From assembly GCF_003515705.1 (NCBI RefSeq), contig NZ_QWEH01000009.1:62001-126000 (forward strand): 64,000 bases of DNA, given 5' to 3'. The translations under genes were made by a program, and so were the position numbers. A model generated the notes under the pieces. The model saw only the letters and a list, made by a program, of their open reading frames with translations. It did not search any database and had not been told where the DNA came from. The DNA comes from Oceanobacillus profundus (GTDB lineage: Bacteria; Bacillota; Bacilli; Bacillales; Amphibacillaceae). This document shows positions 36,307 through 48,672 of this stretch, piece by piece (within the stretch, counting starts at the first letter, position 1; each line of letters opens with the position of its first letter).

Positions 36307-38067
36307 TTGGAGAGTGGAATATTAGCTGTTTTGGCGTTCCTTCCAATTATTGTTGTTGCTGTTTTTCTTGTTGGGCTTAAATGGCCGGCAAGTAAAGCGA
36401 TGCCGCTTTCGTACATCACCGCTGTATTACTGGCTCTTTTTGTTTGGGATGTAGCATTTCCGCAAGTTGCCGCTGCAACTGTTCATGGTCTTATCGTTGC
36501 TGTCACTCTCTTATTCATTATTTTCGGTGCAATATTACTGCTGAACACGCTACAGGAAAGTGGGGGACTCCACACGATTCGTCGTGGTTTTACGGATATT
36601 ACACCTGACCGCCGTATTCAAGTAATTATCATCGCATGGCTTTTCGGTTCGTTTATTGAAGGTTCAGCAGGGTTTGGTACACCAGCAGCCGTTGCGGTTC
36701 CATTGTTGGTTGGTCTTGGTTTTCCGGCGATGGCGGCTGTTGTCTCTGGTCTGGTTATTCAAAGTACACCGGTTTCATTTGGAGCAGTTGGTACACCCAT
36801 GATTGTAGGTGTAGGTACAGGAATTGAACCACTTAGCCAAATCAGTGAAGTTTCCACTTTTGTGTCCAATGTTTCTGTACAAGTAGCCATTCTCCATACT
36901 ATTGGAGGTCTGTTAATTCCATTATTTTTAGTTGGTATCATGACACGATTTTTCGGAAAAAACAAATCATTCAGTGAAGGATTAAAGGTTTGGAAATTCG
37001 CATTATTTGCGTCGTTGGCAATGACCATACCATATTTAATCGTTGCAAATCTATTGGGACCCGAATTTCCTGCAATGCTTGGTGGCCTAATTGGATTGGC
37101 GATTGTCATACCTGCGGCCCAAAAGGGCTTTCTGATGCCGAAAGTAAATGAAATTTGGGACTTCGAAGCAAAAGACCGCTGGGATCCAACGTGGACAGGG
37201 CGTGTTGAACTGAAACAGAGCGAAATATATGCAGGTAAAATAAGCATGTGGCGTGCATGGGCCCCATACGTTTTAATAGCTGCATTCTTATTAATTTCAA
37301 GGATGACTGTCGTTGGAGATTGGCTTAAATCGGCAACGATAAGAGTACCAAATATTTTTGGTACTGATATTTCTTCCAGCTGGGAAATTCTATTTTCGCC
37401 AGGTTTTATATTTATCGTAGTTGCAGTAATCACTTTTTATATGCATGGGATGAAGGGGAAGGAGTTTGCCAGGGCTTGGAAAAACTCTGGTCAAACAATT
37501 ATAGCTGCAGGTTCGGCTCTTGTGTTTACAGTGCCTATGGTACAAGTGTTTCTTAACTCTGGCGGGGGAGCTGCGGGTTATCCAGAGATGCCAATAGCTT
37601 TAGCGGAAGGTGTTGCAGGTCTTGCGGGAACGTTGTATCCAATCTTTGCAACATTTGTTGGAGGACTTGGCGCATTTGTAGCCGGAAGCAATACGGTAAG
37701 TAATATGATGTTCTCCCTTTTCCAATACGGGGTTGGTGAGCGAATTGGTGGTGATCCATCATGGATGGTTGCACTTCAAGCGGTTGGTGGTGCAGCTGGC
37801 AACATGATCTGTGTGCATAACGTTGTCGCGGCATCTGCAGTTGTTGGACTTGTAGGGAAAGAGGGGCATGTCATTCGTAAAACACTTCTTCCGTTTATCT
37901 ATTATGCACTATTATTAGGTTCCGTCGGCTATTCAATTATGTGGACAGCTGAAAGAGGTATTTTCAACATCGGATCGATTATCGCTGTCATTATTTGGAC
38001 AATTGCTATTTACATTATCGCGACAAATAACAAGCGTTTGAATGCGATTGACCGAAGGGCCGCTTAA
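36307..38067 (+). CDS. L-lactate/glycolate permease (LctP/GlcA family)
   Basis: TTG 36307 has AAGGGGGAA 8 nt upstream, giving a 586-residue polytopic membrane protein; the open frame upstream to 36184 is not needed. Family motifs: [52 protein letters not shown] and [14 protein letters not shown]. The family imports lactate or glycolate with protons. It follows the glc genes and, as in B. subtilis (lutP near sigL), precedes rpoN, so the substrate could be either acid. Confidence 0.88.
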   Translation: MESGILAVLAFLPIIVVAVFLVGLKWPASKAMPLSYITAVLLALFVWDVAFPQVAAATVHGLIVAVTLLFIIFGAILLLNTLQESGGLHTIRRGFTDITPDRRIQVIIIAWLFGSFIEGSAGFGTPAAVAVPLLVGLGFPAMAAVVSGLVIQSTPVSFGAVGTPMIVGVGTGIEPLSQISEVSTFVSNVSVQVAILHTIGGLLIPLFLVGIMTRFFGKNKSFSEGLKVWKFALFASLAMTIPYLIVANLLGPEFPAMLGGLIGLAIVIPAAQKGFLMPKVNEIWDFEAKDRWDPTWTGRVELKQSEIYAGKISMWRAWAPYVLIAAFLLISRMTVVGDWLKSATIRVPNIFGTDISSSWEILFSPGFIFIVVAVITFYMHGMKGKEFARAWKNSGQTIIAAGSALVFTVPMVQVFLNSGGGAAGYPEMPIALAEGVAGLAGTLYPIFATFVGGLGAFVAGSNTVSNMMFSLFQYGVGERIGGDPSWMVALQAVGGAAGNMICVHNVVAASAVVGLVGKEGHVIRKTLLPFIYYALLLGSVGYSIMWTAERGIFNIGSIIAVIIWTIAIYIIATNNKRLNAIDRRAA

Positions 38068-38146
38068 CGAAGGGAAATCACGGTTCGATTAATATGCTAA
38101 AATTGAGAAGTGTGTACATTTCAATTTATAAGGAGCTATAGGATTG

Positions 38147-38192
38147 AAAGAGAGAGTGGGTTGCTTGTGTCTAGTGATCGGCTCTCTTTTTG
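38147..38192 (+). terminator. Rho-independent terminator of the permease gene
   Basis: AAAGAGAG and CTCTCTTT form a stem across a long loop, followed by TTTTTG. Confidence 0.55.
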
Positions 38193-38261
38193 TTTAGATT
38201 AAATATAATGTGTAACAGGCTGGCCAATCAACCTGAACCAACCCTCTATTAAGAGTGCCGG

Positions 38262-39215
38262 CTAATGCGCTGTTGTCTTAAAGCGTCCACCATGAACCTC
38301 CTGTGTATCCATAATGGTCGTAAAGGCTCTTGAATCGGAGTCAAATACAATTTGTTTTAGTTTAGCAACTTCAAGTCGAGTAATAATAACGTAGAGAACT
38401 TGGGTATCTGTTTCCTGATGATTATGCTGTCCGTATAATTTCGTTACCTTGCGCTTTAGAGACTTCTCAATTTGATTGGCAATTTCGCCTGATACATCGG
38501 ATACAATCAGTGCTGCTTTTGTTTCGTTGAGAATACCTTGCCCTACAATATCAATGGTTTTCGAGGCAATATAATAGGTAAGAATGGATAGCATTGCTTG
38601 CTCCCAGCCAAGGATAAATCCTGCCCAGACAAAAATAAAAATGTTAATGAACATGACAAACTCGCCAACGGAAAAGGGAAAACTTTTGCTTATAATAATT
38701 CCAAGTATTTCTGTTCCATCTAATGCACCGGCATTTCGGATAACAATACCTACCCCCGCTCCCAAAATCAAGCCGCCAAATACGGTTGCTAGTAGTGGTT
38801 CATCCGTAATCGGCTGAAAATGGTGCAAGAATCCTTCAGCAATTGCTAATACGACAATACTAAATAGCGAAGCGATTAAAAAGCCTTTTCCTAGTCTGTG
38901 ATAGCCAGACAGAAGAAATGGAATATTGATTATTAAGACCAATATGCCAAAGCTGACTCCAGTGAGGTAATTCAGTAGCAAAGAAATACCGATAACCCCT
39001 CCATCAATGATTGCATTTGGCACAAGAAAGAGGTCCAGAGCTACTGCTGCAATGGCGGCGCCGACAACCAACATAAAATAACGGCGAATAAGATGTGCTA
39101 AGCTTTCCTTTTTTTTGTTCCACTCATTATATAAAACATCCTTTTGACATTGAATCGAAATAACGTTTTTTAGACTTCCCATAAATAACGCTGTCAATAT
39201 AGCTATTTTTACCAA
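38262..39215 (-). CDS. YitT family membrane protein
   Basis: A YitT/YqfU-type protein with about five transmembrane helices in the N-terminal two-thirds (VPNAIIDGGVIGISLLLNYL and GVGIVIRNAGALDGTEILGI are family motifs) and a C-terminal cytoplasmic DUF2179 domain (VLYVIITRLEVAKLKQIV). The frame is open to 39215, a little long for the family; the exact start is unclear because the possible starts (TTG 39215, ATG 39182) lack good ribosome binding sites. Function unknown, proposed transporter. Confidence 0.85.
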   Translation of the reverse strand: MVKIAILTALFMGSLKNVISIQCQKDVLYNEWNKKKESLAHLIRRYFMLVVGAAIAAVALDLFLVPNAIIDGGVIGISLLLNYLTGVSFGILVLIINIPFLLSGYHRLGKGFLIASLFSIVVLAIAEGFLHHFQPITDEPLLATVFGGLILGAGVGIVIRNAGALDGTEILGIIISKSFPFSVGEFVMFINIFIFVWAGFILGWEQAMLSILTYYIASKTIDIVGQGILNETKAALIVSDVSGEIANQIEKSLKRKVTKLYGQHNHQETDTQVLYVIITRLEVAKLKQIVFDSDSRAFTTIMDTQEVHGGRFKTTAH

Positions 39216-39306
39216 TTTTGCATGATTTGATGTATATCATGGAGATGACATTACGAACTTTTCGTGGCAAAATAGAGATAGATGCATCAACAAAGGGGTG
39301 TTATGC

Positions 39307-40599
39307 ATGAAACAAAAGCTTAACTTAAATCAGTCTTTACAGTGGAAAATGAATCAGTCGCTTGTACAGTCCATTAATATTCTGCAATTCTCAAGTGGAG
39401 AGCTGTTGGAGTATATAAAAGAGATAGCAAAAGAAAATCCGTTAATTGAAGAAGTGAATTCCGATATGGATTGGGTTCAATATCGCCCAGCTTCCCCAGA
39501 AACGTTTTCTATTGGAGAAATTAATACAGCAGAAATGTCTTTGTATGATCAATTGAAATCGCAGTTATTTACTATTTCATACCCGGAAAGTTTAAAACCA
39601 ATTATTGAATTTGGGATAGATTCCCTCAATGAAGATGGTTATCTTGAAATCGATTTGAGAGAGTGGGCAGATAAATGCGATACAACAATTGAAAATGCGG
39701 CATACGCATTGGAAAAAATCCAATCATTGGAACCAGCGGGAATTGGGGCGAGAAATCTTCAGGAATGTATTCTATTACAGTTAAAGCAGGCGAATAACTT
39801 CGAACCTTTTGTAGAAGAGTTACTTGAAAATCATTTAGAACTAATTGCGAATGCAGATTTGGAAGCCATAAGTGAAATAGGTGGAATAGCTGCAGAAAGA
39901 GCAGGTTTTATCATTGAAAGTATTAAACTATGTCATCCAAAGCCAGGGAAATTACTAGAACCACCTGAACCAGACTATATTATTCCGGAAGCTTCAATCT
40001 TTAAAGAAAATGGTGAATGGAAGCTGTCTTTTTATCGATGGTCTACACCAAAAATAACACTAAATCCGACTTACCAACGTTTAAATGATCCTATGCATGA
40101 AGCAACTGATTATTTGAGAGAGAAGCAAAAAGAAATCGAACAATTACAGCAAGCAATTGGCTATCGAGGAAATACAATCGAACTTGTCATTCGAAAAATC
40201 ATGGAAAAGCAGTATCTATTCTTCGAACATGGGACATATATGATCCAATCACTTACCTTAAGGGAGATTGCAGAAGAACTGGGACTTCACATCTCAACAA
40301 TAAGTAGAGCAATCAGTCAGAAATATGTGCAAACAATACATGGGGTATTGCCATTAAAATTTTTTCTGCAACGGGGAGTTAAAAACGAGAATGGCACCAC
40401 TGCTTCATTTGCTATTAAACAGCTAATGAAGGAGATGATCCTCCATGAGGATAAACAAAGCCCACTGTCAGATGAAGCAATAAAACGAAAACTGATGAAC
40501 GAATTTCAAATTGAAGTAGCGAGACGGACTGTAATGAAATACCGTGACCAGCTACGAATCCCATCATCGATTAAGCGAAGGGAAAACAGGAGGAACTAA
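39307..40599 (+). CDS. rpoN: RNA polymerase sigma-54 factor
   Basis: The 430-residue sigma-54 (SigL in B. subtilis) starts at ATG 39307 behind AAAGGGGTG. Region I is Gln/Leu-rich (KLNLNQSLQWKMNQSLVQ), the core-binding domain follows, the HTH reads TLREIAEELGLHISTISRAI, and the C-terminal RpoN box is ARRTVMKYRDQL (ARRTVAKYRE consensus). It recognises -24/-12 promoters such as the one at 7723 and needs enhancer-binding activators such as the protein at 6186. Confidence 0.95.
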   Translation: MKQKLNLNQSLQWKMNQSLVQSINILQFSSGELLEYIKEIAKENPLIEEVNSDMDWVQYRPASPETFSIGEINTAEMSLYDQLKSQLFTISYPESLKPIIEFGIDSLNEDGYLEIDLREWADKCDTTIENAAYALEKIQSLEPAGIGARNLQECILLQLKQANNFEPFVEELLENHLELIANADLEAISEIGGIAAERAGFIIESIKLCHPKPGKLLEPPEPDYIIPEASIFKENGEWKLSFYRWSTPKITLNPTYQRLNDPMHEATDYLREKQKEIEQLQQAIGYRGNTIELVIRKIMEKQYLFFEHGTYMIQSLTLREIAEELGLHISTISRAISQKYVQTIHGVLPLKFFLQRGVKNENGTTASFAIKQLMKEMILHEDKQSPLSDEAIKRKLMNEFQIEVARRTVMKYRDQLRIPSSIKRRENRRN

Positions 40600-40600
40600 T

Positions 40601-40864
40601 ATGCGGCATGTTATTTTATACACAAAGGAAGCTTGTACCTTATGTGATGAAGCAGAATTATTATTATCTTTTTTTATGGAAACGCATCCATTTGAATTGG
40701 AAAGAAGAGATATCAATACAAATGATGAGTGGTTTGAAAAATATCATTTGGAAATTCCGGTAATTGAAATGGGTGGCAAGCAGTTATATGGTGAAGGAAT
40801 AAATTATGAATCGATAAAAAAGTTATTCCAAGTCAATAGAAGTAAAGACATACCGTCCACATAG
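40601..40864 (+). CDS. Glutaredoxin-like thiol protein
   Basis: AGGAGG immediately upstream sets ATG 40601; 87 residues. A thioredoxin-fold start (HVILYTKEACTLCDEAELLL) has the CTLC motif in place of the CPYC glutaredoxin site, and EIPVIEMGGKQLYGEG holds the cis-Pro. Members sit between sigL and cggR in related Bacillaceae. A thiol-disulfide role is inferred from the fold. A terminator overlaps the stop codon. Confidence 0.82.
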   Translation: MRHVILYTKEACTLCDEAELLLSFFMETHPFELERRDINTNDEWFEKYHLEIPVIEMGGKQLYGEGINYESIKKLFQVNRSKDIPST

Positions 40865-40881
40865 TGGCACGGTATTTTTTA
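40850..40881 (+). terminator. Rho-independent terminator
   Basis: ATACCGT and ACGGTAT form the stem, with inner CCAC/GTGG pairing and TTTTTT after it. The stop codon of the glutaredoxin gene lies in the loop. Confidence 0.75.
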
Positions 40882-41002
40882 CACTTAAAATAGGTGATCA
40901 TTTAACAAAGAAACCACTTTTTTTCGTTTATAATTGTAACCTTTGGGAAATGTAGAATGTGTAGTCTTTTCAAAGATAAATGTAAAATTTATGTGTTTTC
41001 AT

Positions 41003-41030
41003 TTGTATAACTTTCTGATTATGGTATAAT
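41003..41030 (+). promoter_or_regulatory. Sigma-A promoter of the glycolytic operon
   Basis: TTGTAT (41003-41008) and a perfect TATAAT (41025-41030), 16 bp apart, directly upstream of the CggR operator. Confidence 0.7.
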
Positions 41031-41042
41031 AAAAATTGTAAC

Positions 41043-41078
41043 TGGGACATAATATATCCTTCCGGGACAATTTATGAC
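41043..41078 (+). promoter_or_regulatory. CggR operator (two direct repeats)
   Basis: The arrangement TGGGAC-N6-TATC-N4-CGGGAC-N6-TGAC follows the B. subtilis CggR operator CGGGAC-N6-TGTC-N4-CGGGAC-N6-TGTC. It starts about 6 bp after the probable transcription start, so bound CggR blocks elongation until fructose-1,6-bisphosphate releases it. Confidence 0.82.
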
Positions 41079-41100
41079 CCAAAGAAGGAGAGCCTTTAAA

Positions 41101-42129
41101 ATGAAAGCTTTAATTAGTCTGCAGCAAAAGCTTGTTCCTGATCTTTTAGAAGTCATGCAACAACGATATGCATTGTTACATAGTATAGATCTATTCCAGC
41201 CTATTGGCAGAAGAGGTCTGACAGAAAACACAAACCTCACGGAAAGACACGTTCGTGGCGAGATTGACTTTCTTCATGAACAAGGTTTAGTCGAGGTAAC
41301 AGCTAGAGGAATGTATATCACAAATGAGGGAAAAGTAATACTAGAGCAGCTTACAAAATTTATCGGCGATCTAACTGGGTTACATGTTTTAGAAGAACAA
41401 ATTAAGGAAATATTACAAGTAGACCGTGTAGTTGTTGTACCTGGTGATAGTGATGACAATACATGGGTCCAAAAAGAAATGGGAAAGGCTTGTATCGCTT
41501 CGCTCAAGAAACTTGTTGGAAAACAAAATACGATTGCTGTAACTGGCGGTACTACAATGGCAGCTGTAGCTGAATCAATGACTTCCTTGAATAAGGAAAG
41601 TGAATTTCTGTTTGTTCCTGCTCGTGGTGGTATTGGTGAAAAGGCTGAAAACCAAGCTAGCAGAATTGTTGAGGAGATGGCAAAAAAGGTCGGTGGAGAA
41701 TACCGGCAATTATATGTTCCGGATCCAATCAGTGATACGACCTACGAAACCATTATCAATGAACCATCTATTATGGAAGTAATCCAGCGCATCAAAGGTG
41801 CTGACATTGTTATTCACGGGGTGGGGGATGCATTGAAAATGGCAGAACGCAGGAGAACGCCAGATGATGTCATCACCTTATTAAAGGAAAAGAATGCTGC
41901 AAGTGAAGCATTTGGTTACTATTTTGACCAAACAGGTAATGTTGTCCATAAAGTGAAAACGGTAGGAATACAGTTGGAGGATTTGGACAACGTAGATAAT
42001 GTCATTACAGTGGCTGGAGGCAGATCGAAGGGAGTAGCAATTGCGTCTTACTTCAAGCGAGGCAGAGGTGACTTGCTGGTAACAGATCAAGGAGCAGCAG
42101 AACAGATATTGAGAGGTTCTCCTCTTTAA
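41101..42129 (+). CDS. cggR: Central glycolytic genes regulator CggR
   Basis: ATG 41101 follows GAAGGAGAG; 342 residues (the frame is open from 41074). The N-terminal winged HTH (ENTNLTERHVRGEIDFLHEQ) precedes a SorC-type sugar-phosphate-binding domain (VTGGTTMAAVAESMTS, then IHGVGDALKMAERR). It is the fructose-bisphosphate-sensitive repressor of its own operon. Order cggR-gapA-pgk-tpiA-gpmI-eno and the upstream operator confirm identity. Confidence 0.95.
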   Translation: MKALISLQQKLVPDLLEVMQQRYALLHSIDLFQPIGRRGLTENTNLTERHVRGEIDFLHEQGLVEVTARGMYITNEGKVILEQLTKFIGDLTGLHVLEEQIKEILQVDRVVVVPGDSDDNTWVQKEMGKACIASLKKLVGKQNTIAVTGGTTMAAVAESMTSLNKESEFLFVPARGGIGEKAENQASRIVEEMAKKVGGEYRQLYVPDPISDTTYETIINEPSIMEVIQRIKGADIVIHGVGDALKMAERRRTPDDVITLLKEKNAASEAFGYYFDQTGNVVHKVKTVGIQLEDLDNVDNVITVAGGRSKGVAIASYFKRGRGDLLVTDQGAAEQILRGSPL

Positions 42130-42163
42130 ATATATCAATAAAAAAGAATTCTAGGAGGAATAA

Positions 42164-43174
<1,011 letters not shown>

Positions 43175-43185
43175 GAAAAAGTGAG

Positions 43186-43218
43186 ACGGAGGAGGATTCC
43201 ATTCCTCCTCCGTTTTTT
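43186..43218 (+). terminator. Rho-independent terminator after gapA
   Basis: ACGGAGGAGGA pairs perfectly with TCCTCCTCCGT; TTTTTT follows. It would make cggR-gapA a strong separate transcript and attenuate read-through into pgk. Confidence 0.88.
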
Positions 43219-43311
43219 CGCATAACTTACTTGGCAAAAGGACTTCTGAGAAGGTGAAGAACACTTTCATAAGAATCCCTTTAACGAATGCCAAGTTTTA
43301 AAAAATACTTT

Positions 43312-43364
43312 AACAAGCGCGTACGTACTTGTTAGTATATAATGATTACGAATCATGTAATCAT
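43312..43364 (+). promoter_or_regulatory. Dyad-rich candidate promoter region of pgk
   Basis: AACAAG-N10-CTTGTT (43312-43333) is followed at once by a -10-like TATAAT (43338-43343), and ATGATTAC-N7-GTAATCAT (43342-43364) is a second dyad just downstream. No well-spaced -35 box is evident. This may be an internal, regulated promoter for pgk-tpiA-gpmI-eno. Confidence 0.45.
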
Positions 43365-43435
43365 GGAAGTCTATGTTCAGGGGTTACTTACTCCATGAAT
43401 AGATTACATAGGCAGAAATAAGGAGGGGTTTATTC

Positions 43436-44617
43436 ATGAATAAAAAAACACTTCAAGACCTTGACGTAAAAGGAAAAAAAGTATTTTGCCGTGTCGATTT
43501 TAATGTTCCATTGAAAGATGGAGAGATTACGGATGATACGAGAATTAGAGCGGCATTGCCGACAATTAACTATTTAACAGAGCAAGGCGCTATTGTTATT
43601 TTGGCAAGTCACCTTGGACGACCAAAAGGCAAAGTAGTGGAAGATTTACGTTTGGACCCTGTTGCCAAGCATTTAAGTGATTTAATTGGAAAACAAGTAG
43701 TGAAAACAGATTCTGTTTACGGTGAAGAAGTGAACGAAGCAATTGCTTCCTTACAACCTGGCAATGTACTCCTAATCGAAAATGTTCGATTTGAAGCTGG
43801 AGAGGAGAAAAATGATCCCCAGCTAGTGCAAGCACTTACTGATATGGCAGATCTCTATGTAAACGATGCTTTTGGTGCAGCTCATCGTGCGCATGCATCG
43901 ACAACTGGAGTTGCAGAAAAACTTCCAGCAGCAGCTGGTTACCTATTGGAAAAAGAAATAGATGTACTAGGAAAAGCGCTTGAAACGCCAGAACGGCCGT
44001 TCACCGCAATTATTGGCGGTGCAAAGGTGAAGGATAAGATCAATGTAATCGATAATCTATTAGATAAAGTAGATAATCTAATCATTGGTGGCGGACTTGC
44101 TTATACATTTATTAAAGCACAAGGACATGAAATCGGTAAGTCCTTATTAGAAGAAGACAAAATTGACCTTGCTCTTGAGTTTATCAAGAAAGCTGAAGAA
44201 AAAGGAGTTAACTTTGTGCTTCCTGTTGATGTAGTAGTAGCTGATGATTTCTCTGAATCAGCAAATACAAAAATTGTTGGCATTGATGAAATTCCTGCCG
44301 ATTGGGAAGCTTTAGATATTGGTCCAAAGACAAGAGAGATATACAGTCAGCTTGTCGCGGAATCAAAATTAATTCTTTGGAATGGTCCAATGGGTGTGTT
44401 CGAACTAAACCCATTTGCTGGTGGAACGAGAGCAGTTGCAGAGGCTCTAGCTGAAACCGCGGGTTACTCCATTATTGGTGGTGGAGATTCCGCTGCAGCT
44501 GTGGAGAAATTCGACTTTGCAGATGAAATGGATCATGTATCCACTGGTGGAGGGGCTTCCTTGGAATTCATGGAGGGTAAAATTTTACCAGGTGTCGCTG
44601 CTTTAAATGATAAGTAA
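43436..44617 (+). CDS. pgk: Phosphoglycerate kinase
   Basis: The 393-residue two-domain kinase transfers phosphate from 1,3-bisphosphoglycerate to ADP. Signatures: [45 protein letters not shown] and the nucleotide loop [24 protein letters not shown] precedes ATG 43436. It is separated from gapA by a terminator and a possible internal promoter. Confidence 0.97.
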   Translation: MNKKTLQDLDVKGKKVFCRVDFNVPLKDGEITDDTRIRAALPTINYLTEQGAIVILASHLGRPKGKVVEDLRLDPVAKHLSDLIGKQVVKTDSVYGEEVNEAIASLQPGNVLLIENVRFEAGEEKNDPQLVQALTDMADLYVNDAFGAAHRAHASTTGVAEKLPAAAGYLLEKEIDVLGKALETPERPFTAIIGGAKVKDKINVIDNLLDKVDNLIIGGGLAYTFIKAQGHEIGKSLLEEDKIDLALEFIKKAEEKGVNFVLPVDVVVADDFSESANTKIVGIDEIPADWEALDIGPKTREIYSQLVAESKLILWNGPMGVFELNPFAGGTRAVAEALAETAGYSIIGGGDSAAAVEKFDFADEMDHVSTGGGASLEFMEGKILPGVAALNDK

Positions 44618-44656
44618 TAGCAGGCAGTGATACAAATTAACTTGTGGGGTGATAAA

Positions 44657-45415
44657 ATGCGTAAAAAAGTGATTGCTGGAAATTGGAAAATGAATAAAGT
44701 TTTATCGGAAGCAACAGCATTTGTTGATGATGTAGTTGGAAAAGTACCCAATAGTGATCAAGTAGAAGCTATTGTATGTGCGCCGTTTCCATATCTATCT
44801 TCCTTAGTGGAAAAAACAAATGGAACAAAACTTCGTGTAGCTGCACAAAATATGCATTTTGAAGAAAATGGTGCATTTACTGGAGAAGTAAGTCCTGCAA
44901 TGTTGCAAGACCTTGGTGTAACACATGTTGTACTTGGTCATTCAGAGCGTCGTGAATATTTTGCAGAGACAGATGAAACAGTAAACAAAAAGACACATGC
45001 GGCATTTAAGCATGACCTTACTCCAATCGTTTGTGTTGGTGAAACGTTAGAGCAACGTGAAGCGAATCAAACAATGGACCATGTTGCAACTCAAGTTAAA
45101 AAAGCACTTGAGGGTCTTTCCGATGAGCAAGTAGCTAACACAATTATAGCTTATGAGCCAATTTGGGCGATTGGAACAGGAAAGACGGCATCTAGTGAAG
45201 ATGCCAATGAAGTATGTGCGCAAATCCGCCAGGTAATTAAAGAAGTGACAACTGAAGATACGGCAGAAAAAGTTGTTATTCAATATGGTGGTAGTGTAAA
45301 ACCTTCGAATATTGATGAATTACTTGCAACTTCCGATATTGATGGTGCATTAGTCGGTGGGGCAAGTCTAGAAGCTGAATCATTTCTACAGCTTGTGGAG
45401 GCAGGTACAAAATGA
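44657..45415 (+). CDS. tpiA: Triosephosphate isomerase
   Basis: A 252-residue TIM barrel. The frame is open from 44627, but GGGGTGAT 6 nt upstream sets ATG 44657 ([14 protein letters not shown]). Active-site Lys is in NWKMNK, His in [10 protein letters not shown], and Glu in [14 protein letters not shown]. Its TGA overlaps the ATG of gpmI (ATGA). Confidence 0.97.
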   Translation: MRKKVIAGNWKMNKVLSEATAFVDDVVGKVPNSDQVEAIVCAPFPYLSSLVEKTNGTKLRVAAQNMHFEENGAFTGEVSPAMLQDLGVTHVVLGHSERREYFAETDETVNKKTHAAFKHDLTPIVCVGETLEQREANQTMDHVATQVKKALEGLSDEQVANTIIAYEPIWAIGTGKTASSEDANEVCAQIRQVIKEVTTEDTAEKVVIQYGGSVKPSNIDELLATSDIDGALVGGASLEAESFLQLVEAGTK

Positions 45416-46950
45416 CTCAAAATAAATTAGCTGCATTAATCATTTTGGATGGATTTGCGATCCGTGATGAAGTAATGGGAAATGCAGTAAAACAAGCAAG
45501 TACACCTAACTTTGATCGATATTGGGACAAATACGCCCATAATCAATTGATCGCAAGTGGAAACGCCGTAGGATTACCTGATGGCCAAATGGGGAATTCT
45601 GAAGTAGGGCATTTGAATATTGGTGCTGGTCGCGTTGTTTATCAAAGCTTGACTCGAGTGAATATGTCCATTGAGGAAGGTGACTTTTTCAAGGTCGAAG
45701 CTTTTCTAAGATCGATTCACCATGCGAAAACGAACGATAAGGCGCTTCACTTATTTGGATTGTTATCTGATGGCGGTGTGCATAGCCATATCAGTCATTT
45801 ATTTGCATTGTTAAAGCTAGCAAAGGATAATGGTTTAGAAAAAGTATATATACATGCATTCCTAGATGGTCGAGACGTCGGCCCACAAACTGCAGGTGAA
45901 TATATTGTAGAAACCGAGGATAAAATCCGTGAGCTAGGAATTGGTGAAATTGCAACCGTTTCTGGAAGGTACTATTCGATGGACCGTGATAAACGCTGGG
46001 ATCGTGTTCAAAAGTCCTACGAAGCAATGGTTCATGGCAAAGGTCCAAAGTATAAAAACGCAATGGAAGTTATTCAGGATAATTATGAAAATGGAATTTA
46101 TGACGAATTCGTTATACCTTCCGTTATTGTCGATGAGAATGATGAGCCTGTTGGACGAATTCAGGATAATGACTCAATTATTTTCTATAACTTCCGCCCT
46201 GACAGAGCAATTCAAATTTCACGTACATTTGCAAATGCAGATTTTCGTGATTTTGATCGAGGCGAGAATGTTCCAAAAGACTTGGATTTTGTAATGCTAA
46301 CGAATTTCAGTGAAACAGTAGATGGTTTTGTTGCCTATGAACCGATTAACTTGGATAATACCGTTGGTGAAGTACTTGCTCAGAATAATCTAAAGCAACT
46401 GCGTATTGCTGAAACGGAAAAATATCCGCATGTAACCTTTTTCATGAGTGGGGGACGTGAACAGGAATTTCCGGGTGAGAAACGCATTCTGATTGATTCG
46501 CCAAAAGTTGCAACTTACGATTTAAAACCTGAAATGAGTGCCTATGAAGTAACGGATGCGCTTCTTGAAGAACTAGATAAAGGTGAACAGAATGCCATCA
46601 TTCTAAACTTTGCCAATCCAGATATGGTTGGTCATTCAGGTAAGCTACAACCAACAATTGATGCTATTCAAGCAGTTGATCAATGCTTAGGAAAAATTGT
46701 TGACAAAATCGTGGAACTTGGTGGACATGCAATTATTACTGCCGACCATGGTAACTCCGATGAGGTTGTTACATTGGAAGGTAACCCAATGACTGCGCAC
46801 ACTACCAATCCAGTACCAGTTATCGTTACAAAAGATAATATTCAATTACGTGATGGTGGCAAGTTAGCTGATCTATCACCAACATTATTGGATTTACTTG
46901 ATGTTGCCAAACCAGAAGAAATGACTGGAGAATCATTAATTATTAAATAA
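45412..46950 (+). CDS. gpmI: 2,3-bisphosphoglycerate-independent phosphoglycerate mutase
   Basis: The 512-residue Mn-dependent enzyme interconverts 3- and 2-phosphoglycerate. [16 protein letters not shown] (metal site), [17 protein letters not shown] with the phosphorylated Ser, [26 protein letters not shown] and [10 protein letters not shown] are all present. It starts inside the last codons of tpiA, implying coupled translation. Confidence 0.97.
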   Translation: MTQNKLAALIILDGFAIRDEVMGNAVKQASTPNFDRYWDKYAHNQLIASGNAVGLPDGQMGNSEVGHLNIGAGRVVYQSLTRVNMSIEEGDFFKVEAFLRSIHHAKTNDKALHLFGLLSDGGVHSHISHLFALLKLAKDNGLEKVYIHAFLDGRDVGPQTAGEYIVETEDKIRELGIGEIATVSGRYYSMDRDKRWDRVQKSYEAMVHGKGPKYKNAMEVIQDNYENGIYDEFVIPSVIVDENDEPVGRIQDNDSIIFYNFRPDRAIQISRTFANADFRDFDRGENVPKDLDFVMLTNFSETVDGFVAYEPINLDNTVGEVLAQNNLKQLRIAETEKYPHVTFFMSGGREQEFPGEKRILIDSPKVATYDLKPEMSAYEVTDALLEELDKGEQNAIILNFANPDMVGHSGKLQPTIDAIQAVDQCLGKIVDKIVELGGHAIITADHGNSDEVVTLEGNPMTAHTTNPVPVIVTKDNIQLRDGGKLADLSPTLLDLLDVAKPEEMTGESLIIK

Positions 46951-46974
46951 AAATAAAAATTAAAAGTAAAAAAA

Positions 46975-48482
<1,508 letters not shown>

Positions 48483-48492
48483 AAAAGTATTG

Positions 48493-48527
48493 ATAAGAGA
48501 CGGAGAAATCTGTCTCTTATTTTTTTG
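48493..48527 (+). terminator. Rho-independent terminator of eno
   Basis: ATAAGAGAC pairs with GTCTCTTAT and TTTTTTT follows. Confidence 0.88.
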
Positions 48528-48672
48528 CGGAAAGTTTCGATTAGAAACTTGACAAGTGATAAGCTTTTTAATTAATTCCCGCTTGTAAATGTTTACAAAA
48601 TCCAAGCATAGATAAGTGTCCCCTGTAATACAGTTAACTAAATGTAATTATTATACAGAGAGGGGGGCTTAC

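Noticed and set aside
48540-48672. Possible purine-type riboswitch before the nucleoside hydrolase
   Set aside because: No three-way junction or conserved aptamer core could be found.
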